Below, one piece after another: positions 56,496-64,000 of a stretch of DNA of 64,000 nt (position 1 is its first letter; each line of letters opens with the position of its first letter). The position numbers and the translations under genes are program-made. This DNA comes from Nitrobacteraceae bacterium AZCC 2146. Lineage in GTDB: Bacteria; Pseudomonadota; Alphaproteobacteria; Rhizobiales; Xanthobacteraceae. The stretch covers positions 4,650,001-4,714,000 of the forward strand of contig JBAGRP010000001.1 of assembly GCA_036924855.1 (NCBI GenBank), written 5' to 3'. The notes under the pieces were generated by a model. The model saw nothing but the letters and a program-made list of their open reading frames with translations, made no database searches and had not been told where the DNA came from.

Positions 56496-57782
56496 TCAGC
56501 CCGTTGGCAAACCAACCCGATCGGGCATTTGCGGCGATATCTCCGATTCCACCTCGAATGAGAGCGTCTGCCTCAATCCATGGGGGTGCCGGTTTCCAAT
56601 AGCGAGCGTCCCGCCCTGCCGCTCGATAATTTCCTTGGCGATCGCGAGACCCAGCCCGGCCCCGGGAATATGCTTTCGCCGCGCGGGATCGACACGAAAG
56701 AACGGCTCGAACGCGCTCGACAGATCCTTTTCAGGAATGCCGGGACCGTTATCGTCGATGATGACAAAAACGATCCCCTCGTTCGACGTCACGCTGACAA
56801 TCGCACCACCGCCGTGCGTTGCAGCATTGATGATGAGGTTTCTCAGGGCTCTCGTGAAAGCCAGCGGGGACATTTTGACAGTGGCTTGGCTGAGATCTGC
56901 AATTTCGACCGGTAATTTTATAAGTACGAGTTCCTGACAAATGTGCCTGACCAGGGCGTCAAGCCTGATGGATTCCGTCCCCTTTCCTACGGTCTCTTCG
57001 CGGACGAGTTGAATGGCGCTGTCGGCGATCCGATCCAGCTCGTCCAGGTCATGGAGCCACTGTGCCCGCTCTTCGTCTTCAAGAAACTCCGCCCGAAGGC
57101 GCATGCGAGTCATCGGCGTTCGCAAATCGTGTCCCGCTGCAGCGACGAGCCTGATCTTACTGTCCATCGCTTTCCTCAAGCTTTCTCCCATCATATTCAA
57201 AGCGCGAGCGGTCGCTTTAATTTCTGCGGAGCCCTCTTCTGGAATTCTGGGCAAGATGCCATCGCTGCCGACGGATTCCGCCATCGTCTCCAGGAACTTC
57301 AATTGCTTGGTCGCCTGGTACGCGACGATGAGCGCCACGCCAATGACGCCAACCGTAATGAGTCCGATCCATCCAGCCAGGCCGTACCAGACTCGCCGAG
57401 GGGGTGTGCGGTCCGGAACCGGCCACGCGAGCCAACCAGCCCCGGGCCGAAGTTGCACGGCAGCCTTTCGGAGGCCTTCAGGAGTCTGCTTGACAGTTAC
57501 ATCAACGGAAAGGCCGGCTTTGCGAAACGCCTCTCGTAAAAGAGCCGTCGGCGTTCTGAGTACTTCACCCGCAACTGGTTCATGCTCCAAGTGAAAGATT
57601 GCGGCGTCGCCCTCGAATGTCAACGAAGGCAACAGCCCGCTGACCCGTTGCGCAAATGCTTCGCCATTGTTCTGTTCGATGAGGTCGACTTCCATCTGGG
57701 ACATGACGAGGGTGGAAAGGAAGACAACGCACAAAACGGAAGCGACCAGCATCAACGCAACGCGGGTCCGTATCGAGTTCAT
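56496..57782 (-). CDS. Sensor histidine kinase, EnvZ-like architecture
   Basis: This 428-residue inner-membrane kinase has a first helix near residues 8-28, a periplasmic sensor of about 100 residues, a second helix near 132-155 and a HAMP-like linker. The H-box is AAAGHDLRTPMTRMRLRAEF. The N-box is LRNLIINAATHGG, G1 is DNGPGIPEKDLSSAFEPFFRVDP and G2 GAGLGLAIAKEII. It is the partner of the response regulator with a four-base overlap (57779-57782). Position in a metal-rich region suggests stress or metal sensing, but no metal-binding motif is visible in the sensor part. Confidence 0.9.
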   Translation of the reverse strand: MNSIRTRVALMLVASVLCVVFLSTLVMSQMEVDLIEQNNGEAFAQRVSGLLPSLTFEGDAAIFHLEHEPVAGEVLRTPTALLREAFRKAGLSVDVTVKQTPEGLRKAAVQLRPGAGWLAWPVPDRTPPRRVWYGLAGWIGLITVGVIGVALIVAYQATKQLKFLETMAESVGSDGILPRIPEEGSAEIKATARALNMMGESLRKAMDSKIRLVAAAGHDLRTPMTRMRLRAEFLEDEERAQWLHDLDELDRIADSAIQLVREETVGKGTESIRLDALVRHICQELVLIKLPVEIADLSQATVKMSPLAFTRALRNLIINAATHGGGAIVSVTSNEGIVFVIIDDNGPGIPEKDLSSAFEPFFRVDPARRKHIPGAGLGLAIAKEIIERQGGTLAIGNRHPHGLRQTLSFEVESEISPQMPDRVGLPTG

Positions 57783-58504
57783 GATTCAACACCGACAGTC
57801 TCGACCCGCGCCGAGAAAAGATATCCCCCGTTCCGCACGGTTTTGATCATTTGAAACTCGTCATTGTCGCCGAGTTTCTTGCGCAACCTACTCATCAAGA
57901 CATCGATAGACCGATCGAAGACCTCCTCCGTACCGCGCCTCGTCAATTCAAGAAGCTGATCGCGGGACAACAGTCGCCCGGGTCGTCTTACGAGTGCCAG
58001 GAGCAGCTCGAATTCCGCTGTGGTCAGGTCAAGCGGCAACTCACTCTCGTCCAGAACCTGACGAACCCCGGGATGGAGCTTGAATTTTCCGAAGCGGTGC
58101 TCGAGCACCTGGGAAATCTGTATATCCTGGGTCACCTTTCGGCGGAGCACCGCGCGAATTCGAGCGAGCAACTCACGGGGGTTGAACGGCTTCCCGAGAT
58201 AATCGTCGGCGCCGATCTCGAGGCCGATGATCCGATCGACGTCTTCCTTCAGGGCCGTCAAAATAATGACCGGTATTTCGGACCCTTCGCGACGAAGGTC
58301 ACGGCAAATATCCAGCCCTGACCCGTCTGGTAGCAAGACGTCGAGGACGATCAGGCTGACCTCGTTCATGACGAGCGCTTCTTTCATCGTCCGCTGATCC
58401 GAAGCGAGGGACACGCGGTAGCCCTGCTCTGTCAGGTGGCGCCCCAACAGCTTCCGTATCTCCAGGTCGTCATCGACAATCAAAATGTGCGACATATTCT
58501 GCAT
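57779..58504 (-). CDS. OmpR-family response regulator
   Basis: This 241-residue response regulator has a receiver domain with acidic pocket ILIVDDDLEIRKLL, phosphorylated Asp in LIVLDVLLPDGSG, LTALKED and KPFNPRELLARIRAVLRR. The DNA-binding winged helix occupies about residues 135-235 (LDLTTAEFELLLALVRRPGRLLSRDQLLELTRRGTEEVFDRSIDVLMSRLRKKLGD). The start may be ATG 58504 (MQNMSHILIVDDD) or ATG 58495 three codons later. An even longer frame upstream is not conserved. It is the first gene of the two-gene sensor system. Confidence 0.9.
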   Translation of the reverse strand: MQNMSHILIVDDDLEIRKLLGRHLTEQGYRVSLASDQRTMKEALVMNEVSLIVLDVLLPDGSGLDICRDLRREGSEIPVIILTALKEDVDRIIGLEIGADDYLGKPFNPRELLARIRAVLRRKVTQDIQISQVLEHRFGKFKLHPGVRQVLDESELPLDLTTAEFELLLALVRRPGRLLSRDQLLELTRRGTEEVFDRSIDVLMSRLRKKLGDNDEFQMIKTVRNGGYLFSARVETVGVES

Positions 58505-58608
58505 TACCCGACATCCAATTCTAAGTAGCGCTTCGTCCAGTTTTACGCCTGAGGACGACATATGGCCACTTCGATGGGGTGCCCGCTGATCGTCGAGACG
58601 AGCGCCGG

Positions 58609-59457
58609 TCACTCAGTGACCGGCATTGCATCGTCGTTCCACTCCGGCGGCGCTCCCATTTTTCCGCCGATGAAAGCCGGAACGCCGGTGCGTCCAAAGG
58701 CATCACACGCAGCATACTTCGGCTTTCCTCCAAATGAGGATTGCACGCGCTGCATGGTCGGCATCGACAGTTTTTTGTCGAACGGGTTCTCGCCGGTGAT
58801 GAGCAATTTGCTGAAATCTGCGCCGAATTCGCTGGCCAGATCATATGCATCGCCAGATGCAGATACGCGCGGTGTGCTGGTGAGCATATCCGCGCCGCGC
58901 GCCCAGACGAATGCCGCCTTCTGCTGGCCCCTAATGTCTCGCGCTTCCGCCTCGACGGAAAGGCTTCCCATTCCATAGGGAATTCGAGGTATCATGATGG
59001 GCGCGCCGGAGCTGATAAACATCGGGGCGGCCGAAGCAACTTTCGAGGCAGCGGCCACACTGGCATTGGTCACGGTTACATGCGTGACCGTGACGTGGAC
59101 GGTCAAATCCGCAGCCTGGCCGGGCGGCACAACATAGAACCGGTCGCTCAACCCGATGCAGACGGACCTGTCGACTGCATTCGCGATCACCCGCCGCTGT
59201 TTGTCTGTCAGTTCAGTTCTCGAAGTTGCGTTGGAGAACGACGTCGGCACGATCGACACGCTCCTTGCTGCCAAAATATCAGCCTTGTCGACTCTCAACT
59301 TGGATTGCGTGGTAATACCCGCGGCCGGTTCGAGGCCATTGTAAGAAGCGAGCGATCCCGACGTTTCAAGCGGCGCAGTGGCGCAGCCCGCAAGGCCTAC
59401 TGCAACAGCATGTGCAAAGGACAACTTCAACAATAAGTTGAACGGACTCGCTCGCAT
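58609..59457 (-). CDS. DUF3313 family lipoprotein
   Basis: This 282-residue lipoprotein has a signal peptide with lipobox GLAGC (Cys near residue 25) and a DUF3313-like body (SGSLASYNGLEPAAG start; ADILAARSVSIVPTSFSNATSRTELTDKQRRVIANAVDR; ADLTVHVTVTHVTVTNASVAAAS). Function is unknown, and outer-membrane attachment is likely. ATG 59457 is preferred over an in-frame GTG one codon before. It lies about 100 bases upstream of the response regulator on the same strand, so it may share transcription. Confidence 0.78.
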   Translation of the reverse strand: MRASPFNLLLKLSFAHAVAVGLAGCATAPLETSGSLASYNGLEPAAGITTQSKLRVDKADILAARSVSIVPTSFSNATSRTELTDKQRRVIANAVDRSVCIGLSDRFYVVPPGQAADLTVHVTVTHVTVTNASVAAASKVASAAPMFISSGAPIMIPRIPYGMGSLSVEAEARDIRGQQKAAFVWARGADMLTSTPRVSASGDAYDLASEFGADFSKLLITGENPFDKKLSMPTMQRVQSSFGGKPKYAACDAFGRTGVPAFIGGKMGAPPEWNDDAMPVTE

Positions 59458-59614
59458 CACTTGGTCCCCGGAGTGTCAGAGACATCTGCGTAGTCCGACA
59501 CGTTGTCCGGAAGATTTCGAAAGATTGCGAAGGAGGGCTCCTTATATTGCTGGATATTTCGCAAGAGCGCCGCCGAACGCCATATCAAGCTGGCGTTTTA
59601 CTTTGGTCTGTCCT

Positions 59615-59860
59615 CTACCGGGCACCTTTTCGACGGAATTTTGATGGTGGCTTCGCTTCCGTCGATGAGGCGGGGTTGGCTATGCAATCGGCGCCCGTTC
59701 CCGACGCCGACTCGGTGCACTGTTGGTAGGTTTGAAAATCGCATCGCGTGGAGGAGCCGGCCGCGCTGCAAAATGCATAGTCGGCTCGCCCATTTGTCGG
59801 CGAGCAAAGAAGCGCTGCGCCCACCGCCGCAACGGTGAAAATCGATTTGCTGAATGGCAT
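59615..59860 (-). CDS. DUF3551 family small exported protein
   Basis: This 81-residue protein has a signal peptide (MPFSKSIFTVAAVGAALLCSPTNGRA) and a short cysteine-containing mature domain: YAFCSAAG, TRCDFQTYQQCTESASGTGADC. Spacing of the cysteines is like DUF3551, a family of tiny secreted proteins common in Bradyrhizobium. ATG 59860 (MPFSK) is taken over an upstream start at 59893 because the signal peptide starts there. Function is unknown. Confidence 0.72.
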   Translation of the reverse strand: MPFSKSIFTVAAVGAALLCSPTNGRADYAFCSAAGSSTRCDFQTYQQCTESASGTGADCIANPASSTEAKPPSKFRRKGAR

Positions 59861-60001
59861 CTGGTGCTCCCGACGTGGCATCTGGATTGCCATGATCTGG
59901 CCGTCCTATCGAAGCTGAGCGACGTCGAGGAAGCAACGGCACCACGCGCCATCGGCGAATCGAACGCAGCATGTTTTCCGGGCAGACGTTGTAGCGATCC
60001 T

Positions 60002-60418
60002 TCAGCTGTTGCGGTTTGACGCATGCTTGCTTGATAGGTCGAATATGCGAGGTCTGATTGTATGATTCACCTCGCCGCCGACTTCATATCGGCAAAGGCA
60101 GGGATGAATTTGGCGACGGGGGTCATCAAGCGAAAGCTCGCCATCTGCGACCAGCATCCCAGCGGCCAGGCTGGTTGCAGGCTTGGTCATGGAATGCAGA
60201 CGGACTATCGCATCCTCCGTCATCGGTGAACGTTTCTGCGAATCCCTAAATCCAAGGCCTGCAAATACGCCGCAGCGTTCGGCTTCACCGGGGTCATGCG
60301 TCAGCAGGCTACGCTTCTCCTCGCGCTTGCCGACCGGCTTCAGCAGATCATCCGGAAGGCGCTTGCGAAGCCGGTAAACGCCGCTCTTCGGGATGTTTCC
60401 GGGGAGGGGTCGTCGCAA
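60002..60418 (-). pseudogene. Fused remnant of a phage-type integrase N-terminus and a serine hydrolase (class C beta-lactamase-like)
   Basis: The 138-codon frame joins two unrelated pieces. Residues about 12-48 (GVYRLRKRLPDDLLKPVGKREEKRSLLTHD) resemble the N-terminal arm of tyrosine integrases. Residues about 55-110 (SPMTEDAIVRLHSMTKPATSLAAGMLVADGELSLDDP) resemble class C beta-lactamase/serine hydrolases, including the SxxK catalytic tetrad SMTK. Neither domain is complete. The join lies near GLGFRDSQKR. Its place 95 bases from a tRNA-Leu gene fits a decayed integrase at an island edge. Confidence 0.72.
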
Positions 60419-60512
60419 GGATCATGTGGACCACCCGTGTGTACCGAACGGGTGGCGCCAAGCCTCTGATCTTGCTTATTTTCCTTCTAAAACAATCGTT
60501 TAGAAGGGGGTG

Positions 60513-60599
<87 letters not shown>

Positions 60600-60763
60600 A
60601 TGCCGCTTGGGCATGGAGGCGGTTAGTACGGATCGGTGACACGCTTGTCAAATTGCTTCGATGCGACTCAAATCCGCTGTACAGCTTCCGCAGGTTGGCG
60701 TATCGCGAAACGGCCCAATTGCCCCCGTTTTGTCCGCTCGGACCGAGCTCAAGGAACCGATCC

Positions 60764-61732
60764 ATGGCTGCGCCCATCGACACCCTCGTTACGGTTTTCG
60801 GCGGATCCGGCTTCCTCGGTCGGCATGTGGTCCGCGCGCTGGTGAAGCGCGATTACCGGATCCGGGTGGCGGTGCGGCGGCCGGAACTCGCCGGCCACCT
60901 GCAGCCGCTCGGCAGGGTCGGCCAGATCCATGCCGTGCAGGCCAATCTGCGCTATCCGGCCTCGATCACAGCGGCGATGCGCGATGCCAGCATCGCCGTC
61001 AACCTGGTCGGGATCCTCACCGAGAGCGGCGCGCAGAGCTTCGACGCCGTGCAGGCGCAGGGCGCAGGCGCCATCGCCCAGGCCGCCAACGCCGTGGGCG
61101 CGCGAATGGTGCATGTCTCCGCGATTGGCGCCAACGCCAATTCCGAATCGCGCTACGCCCGCGCCAAGGCCGCCGGCGAACAGGCCGTGCTGGGAGCCGT
61201 TCCCTCGGCGACCATCATGCGGCCCTCCGTGGTGTTCGGTCCCGAAGATCTGTTCACGAATCGATTCGCCGGCCTCGCCCGAATGTCGCCGGTGGTGCCG
61301 CTGTTCGGCGCCGACACCAGGATGCAACCGGTCTATGTCGGCGATGTCGCCACCGCCGTGGCAGCCGCCGTCGATGGCAAGACCCAGGCCGGCGCCACCT
61401 ATGAACTCGGCGGCCCGGAAGTGCTGACCATGCGCGAGATCATCGAGATCATCCTGGCCACCATCCAGCGCAAGCGGGTACTGCTGCCGGTGCCGTTCGG
61501 CATCGCCAAGCTGCAGGCGATGGCGCTGCAGTTCGCGCCGGGCGCGCTGAAGCTGACGCCGGACCAGGTGGCGCTGCTGCGTGTCGATAACGTGGTGTCG
61601 GAGGCCGCCAAGGCCGCCGGGCTAACGCTGGAAGGTCTCGGTATTGCGCCCGATTCGCTGGAAGCGATCGGCCCGCAATACCTCTGGCGCTTCCGCGCCA
61701 CCGGCCAGTTCGCCCACAATGGTGCGCACTAA
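60764..61732 (+). CDS. NDUFA9-like NAD(P)-binding protein (complex I-associated SDR)
   Basis: This 322-residue atypical SDR has the nucleotide motif TVFGGSGFLGRHVVRALVKR at the start. Further landmarks are VNLVGILTESGAQSFDAVQAQG, SRYARAKAAGEQAVLGAVPSATIMRPSVVFG and EDLFTNRFAGLARMSPVVPLFG. This matches NDUFA9-like proteins which, in alphaproteobacteria, are linked to complex I. ATG 60764 follows AAGGAA. It ends with a palindromic repeat region and convergent uppP downstream. Confidence 0.9.
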   Translation: MAAPIDTLVTVFGGSGFLGRHVVRALVKRDYRIRVAVRRPELAGHLQPLGRVGQIHAVQANLRYPASITAAMRDASIAVNLVGILTESGAQSFDAVQAQGAGAIAQAANAVGARMVHVSAIGANANSESRYARAKAAGEQAVLGAVPSATIMRPSVVFGPEDLFTNRFAGLARMSPVVPLFGADTRMQPVYVGDVATAVAAAVDGKTQAGATYELGGPEVLTMREIIEIILATIQRKRVLLPVPFGIAKLQAMALQFAPGALKLTPDQVALLRVDNVVSEAAKAAGLTLEGLGIAPDSLEAIGPQYLWRFRATGQFAHNGAH

Positions 61733-61742
61733 AAAATAATAC

Positions 61743-61925
61743 GTCGTCCCGACAAGCAAGCTTGCGAGCGCAAGTCCAAGGGATTGGGACCAAGTCCATA
61801 AACGGACTCGGTCCCAATCCCGGAGGACCCATACGGCACGGACTCGCGTTTCGCGCAGTGTGGCCGCGGCCCTTTGCAATACGCAAACGCCAGGGGTTAT
61901 GGGTCCCGGCCTCCGCCGGGACGAC
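61743..61925. repeat. Nested palindromic intergenic repeat, about 180 bases
   Basis: Outer arms GTCGTCCCG (61743-61751) and CGGGACGAC (61917-61925) enclose GGACCCAT (61825-61832) with ATGGGTCC (61899-61906), and a long hairpin with arms GGGATTGGGACC (61780-61791) and GGTCCCAATCCC (61810-61821) extended by AGTCC/GGACT. The nested, multi-stem layout matches the other repeat elements of this window. It occupies the gap between convergent genes. Confidence 0.65.
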
Positions 61926-61950
61926 AGGCGGCGAGGACCGTCGAGAAACT

Positions 61951-62760
61951 CTAGTGGCCCAGCGCCAGCGCGATCAGGCCGAGCGTGCCGACGATGACGC
62001 GCCACCATGCGAACAGCGCAAAGCCGTGGCGGGTGACGTAACCGAGGAAGCTCTTCACCACGATGATGGCGGTGATGAACGACACCACGAAGCCGATGGC
62101 GATGATCATGCCGTGATCGATCGAGAGATCGCCGCGGCTCTTGTAGAGATCGTAGACAAAGGCGCCGACCATGGTCGGGATCGCCAGGAAGAACGAGAAC
62201 TCCGCCGCGGCGCGCTTGTCGGCGCCGAGCAGCATCGCCCCGACGATGGTGGCGCCGGAACGCGACACGCCGGGGATCATCGCCAGGCACTGGGCACAGC
62301 CGATCTTGAAGTACATCGGCAGCGAAAACTTGGTGGCATCGTCATGGTCGGGGTCGAGATCGAGCTGATCGACCCAGAGCAGGATGGCGCCGCCGACGAT
62401 CAGCGAGAAGCACACCACCCACGGATTGAACAGGTAGCTCTTGATATAGCCGCCCAACGCGGCGCCGAGGACGGCCGCGGGCAGAAACGCCACCAGCACG
62501 CCGATCACGAAACGACGGGCCTGGACACTGCCACTGAACAAGCCCTGCGCGATATGCCACAATTTGCCGAAATAGATCGCCAGGATGGCGAGAATCGCGC
62601 CGAGCTGGATCAGTACCGCAAAACTTTTCCAGAAACTGTCCTCGCCGAGGTCGAAGAATCGTTCCGCCAGCAGCAGATGACCCGTAGAGGAAACCGGGAG
62701 GAACTCGGTAACACCCTCGACGACGCCGAGGATCACCGCCCTTATTGCATCAGACATCAT
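61951..62760 (-). CDS. uppP: Undecaprenyl-diphosphatase
   Basis: This 269-residue polytopic inner-membrane phosphatase (BacA/UppP) recycles undecaprenyl diphosphate for peptidoglycan and O-antigen synthesis. Diagnostic segments are [23 protein letters not shown] (the [10 protein letters not shown] active-site motif) and [21 protein letters not shown] (the second, PGxSRSG motif). Eight or so membrane helices are expected. Length is typical. Two ATG codons occur in succession at 62760 and 62757, and the first is used. It stands alone, divergent from the GST gene. Confidence 0.97.
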   Translation of the reverse strand: MMSDAIRAVILGVVEGVTEFLPVSSTGHLLLAERFFDLGEDSFWKSFAVLIQLGAILAILAIYFGKLWHIAQGLFSGSVQARRFVIGVLVAFLPAAVLGAALGGYIKSYLFNPWVVCFSLIVGGAILLWVDQLDLDPDHDDATKFSLPMYFKIGCAQCLAMIPGVSRSGATIVGAMLLGADKRAAAEFSFFLAIPTMVGAFVYDLYKSRGDLSIDHGMIIAIGFVVSFITAIIVVKSFLGYVTRHGFALFAWWRVIVGTLGLIALALGH

Positions 62761-62842
62761 GTGCTTGTCCGTTCTGAATCGCCGCCCGGCCTGAAAAAGC
62801 CGGGTTCTTCTCGCCTATTCCTCGCACTGCCGCAATCGCAAA

Positions 62843-62860
62843 AACCCGCAATCGCGGGTT
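62843..62860 (-). terminator. Small hairpin with T-run on the minus strand
   Basis: AACCCGC (62843-62849) and GCGGGTT (62854-62860) pair, and on the minus strand T residues follow. It lies between divergent genes, so its role as a terminator is doubtful; it may only stop antisense transcription. Confidence 0.3.
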
Positions 62861-62963
62861 GCCTGAATCGTTCGCTTCGCTAGTTTGCCGCGCATCGGTG
62901 GGTTACCACCTACCGGTCAAAACGAGACGTTTTGTTAACGACCGCATAACTATCAAGGCCCTC

Positions 62964-63656
62964 ATGTACACCCTCTACCACCACTCGTTCTGTCCGCACT
63001 CGCGCTTCATTCGCCTCGTCCTCGGCGAGTACGGGCTTGACGTAAAGCTGGTGGAAGAACGGACCTGGGACCGGCGCGAGGCGTTTCTGGTGCTCAATCC
63101 CGCGGGAACCACACCGGTGCTGCTCACCGACGGCTTTCCGCCGATTCCCAATGCCGCCATCATCGCCGAATACCTCGACGAAACCCATGGCCCGGCAATG
63201 GGTGACCGCCGGCTGCTGCCGGTGGCGATGGCGGAGCGCATCGAGGTGCGCCGGCTGATGGCGTGGTTCAACGAAAAATTCTTCGAGGAGGCCAGCGGCC
63301 CGCTGGTCAATGAGCGCATCTACAAGCGCTTCATGAGCGAGGATTATGGCGGCGGCGCGCCGTCGATGGACGTGATTCGCGCCGCCACCGCCAATGTGCG
63401 CTATCATCTGGCCTATATCGGCTGGCTGGCGCGGACGCGGAACTTTCTCGCCGGCGATCGGCTGACTTACGCGGATCTGGTCGCGGCGGCACATCTGTCG
63501 GCGATCGACTATCTGGGCGACGTGCCATGGAGCGAGGACGACGCGGCAAAGGCGTGGTACGCGCGGGTGAAATCCCGTCCGTCGTTCCGCCCGCTGCTGA
63601 GCGAATGGCTGGCGGGCGTGCCGGCGTCGCGGACCTATGTGGATCTCGACTTCTGA
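62964..63656 (+). CDS. Glutathione S-transferase family protein
   Basis: This 230-residue GST has a thioredoxin-like N-terminal domain with MYTLYHHSFCPHSRFIRLVLGEYGLDVKLVEE (cysteine at the active position in FCPHSR) and the glutathione-binding NPAGTTPVLLTDGFPPIPNAAIIAEYLDE. The helical C-terminal domain carries FLAGDRLTYADLVAAAHLSAIDYLGDVPW. A detoxification or thiol-transfer role is usual. ATG 62964 is chosen because the domain starts there; upstream in-frame residues are unlike GST. Its stop overlaps the queG frame by four bases (63653-63656). Confidence 0.92.
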   Translation: MYTLYHHSFCPHSRFIRLVLGEYGLDVKLVEERTWDRREAFLVLNPAGTTPVLLTDGFPPIPNAAIIAEYLDETHGPAMGDRRLLPVAMAERIEVRRLMAWFNEKFFEEASGPLVNERIYKRFMSEDYGGGAPSMDVIRAATANVRYHLAYIGWLARTRNFLAGDRLTYADLVAAAHLSAIDYLGDVPWSEDDAAKAWYARVKSRPSFRPLLSEWLAGVPASRTYVDLDF

Positions 63657-64000
63657 GCGCGCTGGTCGACACTGATCCTGTCGCTTCATTTGCCGATCTC
63701 AAGGATGCCCTGACGCGCGAAGCGCACGCGCTCGGTTTCGATTCGATCGGGATCGCCGATCCCGATTCGATCGCCGGCGTGCGCGAGCGGCTCGATGCGT
63801 TCCTGAATGCCGGCGCGCATGGCCAGATGGACTGGCTCGCCGACAATCCCGGCCGCCGCGCCGACCCGAAGGTGATGTGGCGGGACGTCCGCTCGGTCAT
63901 CATGCTCGGCGTCAATTACGGCCCCGATGAAAATCCGCTGGCGATCCTGGCGCAGCGCTCCCACGCCGCGATCTCGGTCTATGCGCAAGGCGACGACTAT
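63653..64000 (+). CDS. queG: Epoxyqueuosine reductase QueG, N-terminal part (cut by window end)
   Basis: The frame encodes the first 116 residues of QueG, which reduces epoxyqueuosine to queuosine in tRNA using cobalamin and 4Fe-4S clusters. Motifs FADLKDALTREAHALGFDSIGIAD, HGQMDWLADNPGRRADPKVMW and YAQGDDY are characteristic. In this frame no ATG, GTG or TTG exists near the beginning; CTG 63653, overlapping the GST stop as CTGA, is the best candidate. The rest, including the Fe-S domain, lies outside the window. Confidence 0.82.
   Translation, partial: MSALVDTDPVASFADLKDALTREAHALGFDSIGIADPDSIAGVRERLDAFLNAGAHGQMDWLADNPGRRADPKVMWRDVRSVIMLGVNYGPDENPLAILAQRSHAAISVYAQGDDY

Overview
The window comes from a GC-rich alphaproteobacterium, most probably of the Bradyrhizobium / Rhodopseudomonas / Afipia group. 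The evidence is the gene order lptC-lptA-lptB-rpoN-hpf-ptsN, an Hsp20 gene with a ROSE-type RNA thermometer followed by a DUF1150 gene, a D-tartrate dehydratase of the Bradyrhizobium type, tandem ribbon-helix-helix genes, a DUF3551 gene and several palindromic intergenic repeats. This assignment rests on remembered family features, not on a database search.

Layout. 1-4700: the end of an unknown gene, then ugpBAEC (glycerol-3-phosphate ABC importer) behind a candidate Pho box; ugpE carries a one-base frameshift. 4740-5600: a sigma-32-like promoter, ROSE thermometer, small heat-shock protein and DUF1150 protein. 5600-6500: structured, repeat-rich DNA without a recognisable gene. 6500-14200: core genes ptsN, hpf, rpoN, lptB, lptA, lptC and rnd (minus strand), then a NYN-LOTUS protein. 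14390-20400: tcuAB, a SnoaL-like/TetR divergent pair, and D-tartrate dehydratase with a divergent LysR regulator. 20400-29320: a minus-strand block of flavin reductase, HpaB-type monooxygenase, cupin, UbiX, a TIGR02444 protein, a UbiD-like decarboxylase and a tripartite tricarboxylate transporter. A divergent MarR gene adjoins it, and the same operator-like palindrome lies before the flavin reductase and before ubiD. 29330-45170: a CoA-dependent catabolic locus (ligase, two acyl-CoA dehydrogenases, thiolase, hydratases, two SDRs, CoA transferase, GST, thiol isomerase-like protein, nitronate monooxygenase-like protein, two orphan periplasmic binding proteins) with an HxlR regulator and three copies of one 17-bp operator.

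45170-60510 looks like a decayed genomic island next to a tRNA-Leu gene. It holds RHH regulators, a cusA fragment, a SigF/NrsF sigma-anti-sigma pair with two exact GTAACC-N16-CGAA promoters, a complete cusBA efflux operon with a FixH-like and a cysteine-rich protein, a patatin lipoprotein with small neighbours, a two-component system, and an integrase/serine-hydrolase remnant. 60760-64000 returns to core genes: an NDUFA9-like protein, uppP, a GST and the start of queG.

The most interesting material is the pair of catabolic loci with their repeated operators, the SigF promoters that tie a small secreted protein to a metal-related island, and the heat-shock thermometer. Three probable lesions or assembly errors stand out: the ugpE frameshift, ubiX without a usable start codon, and queG with only CTG available.
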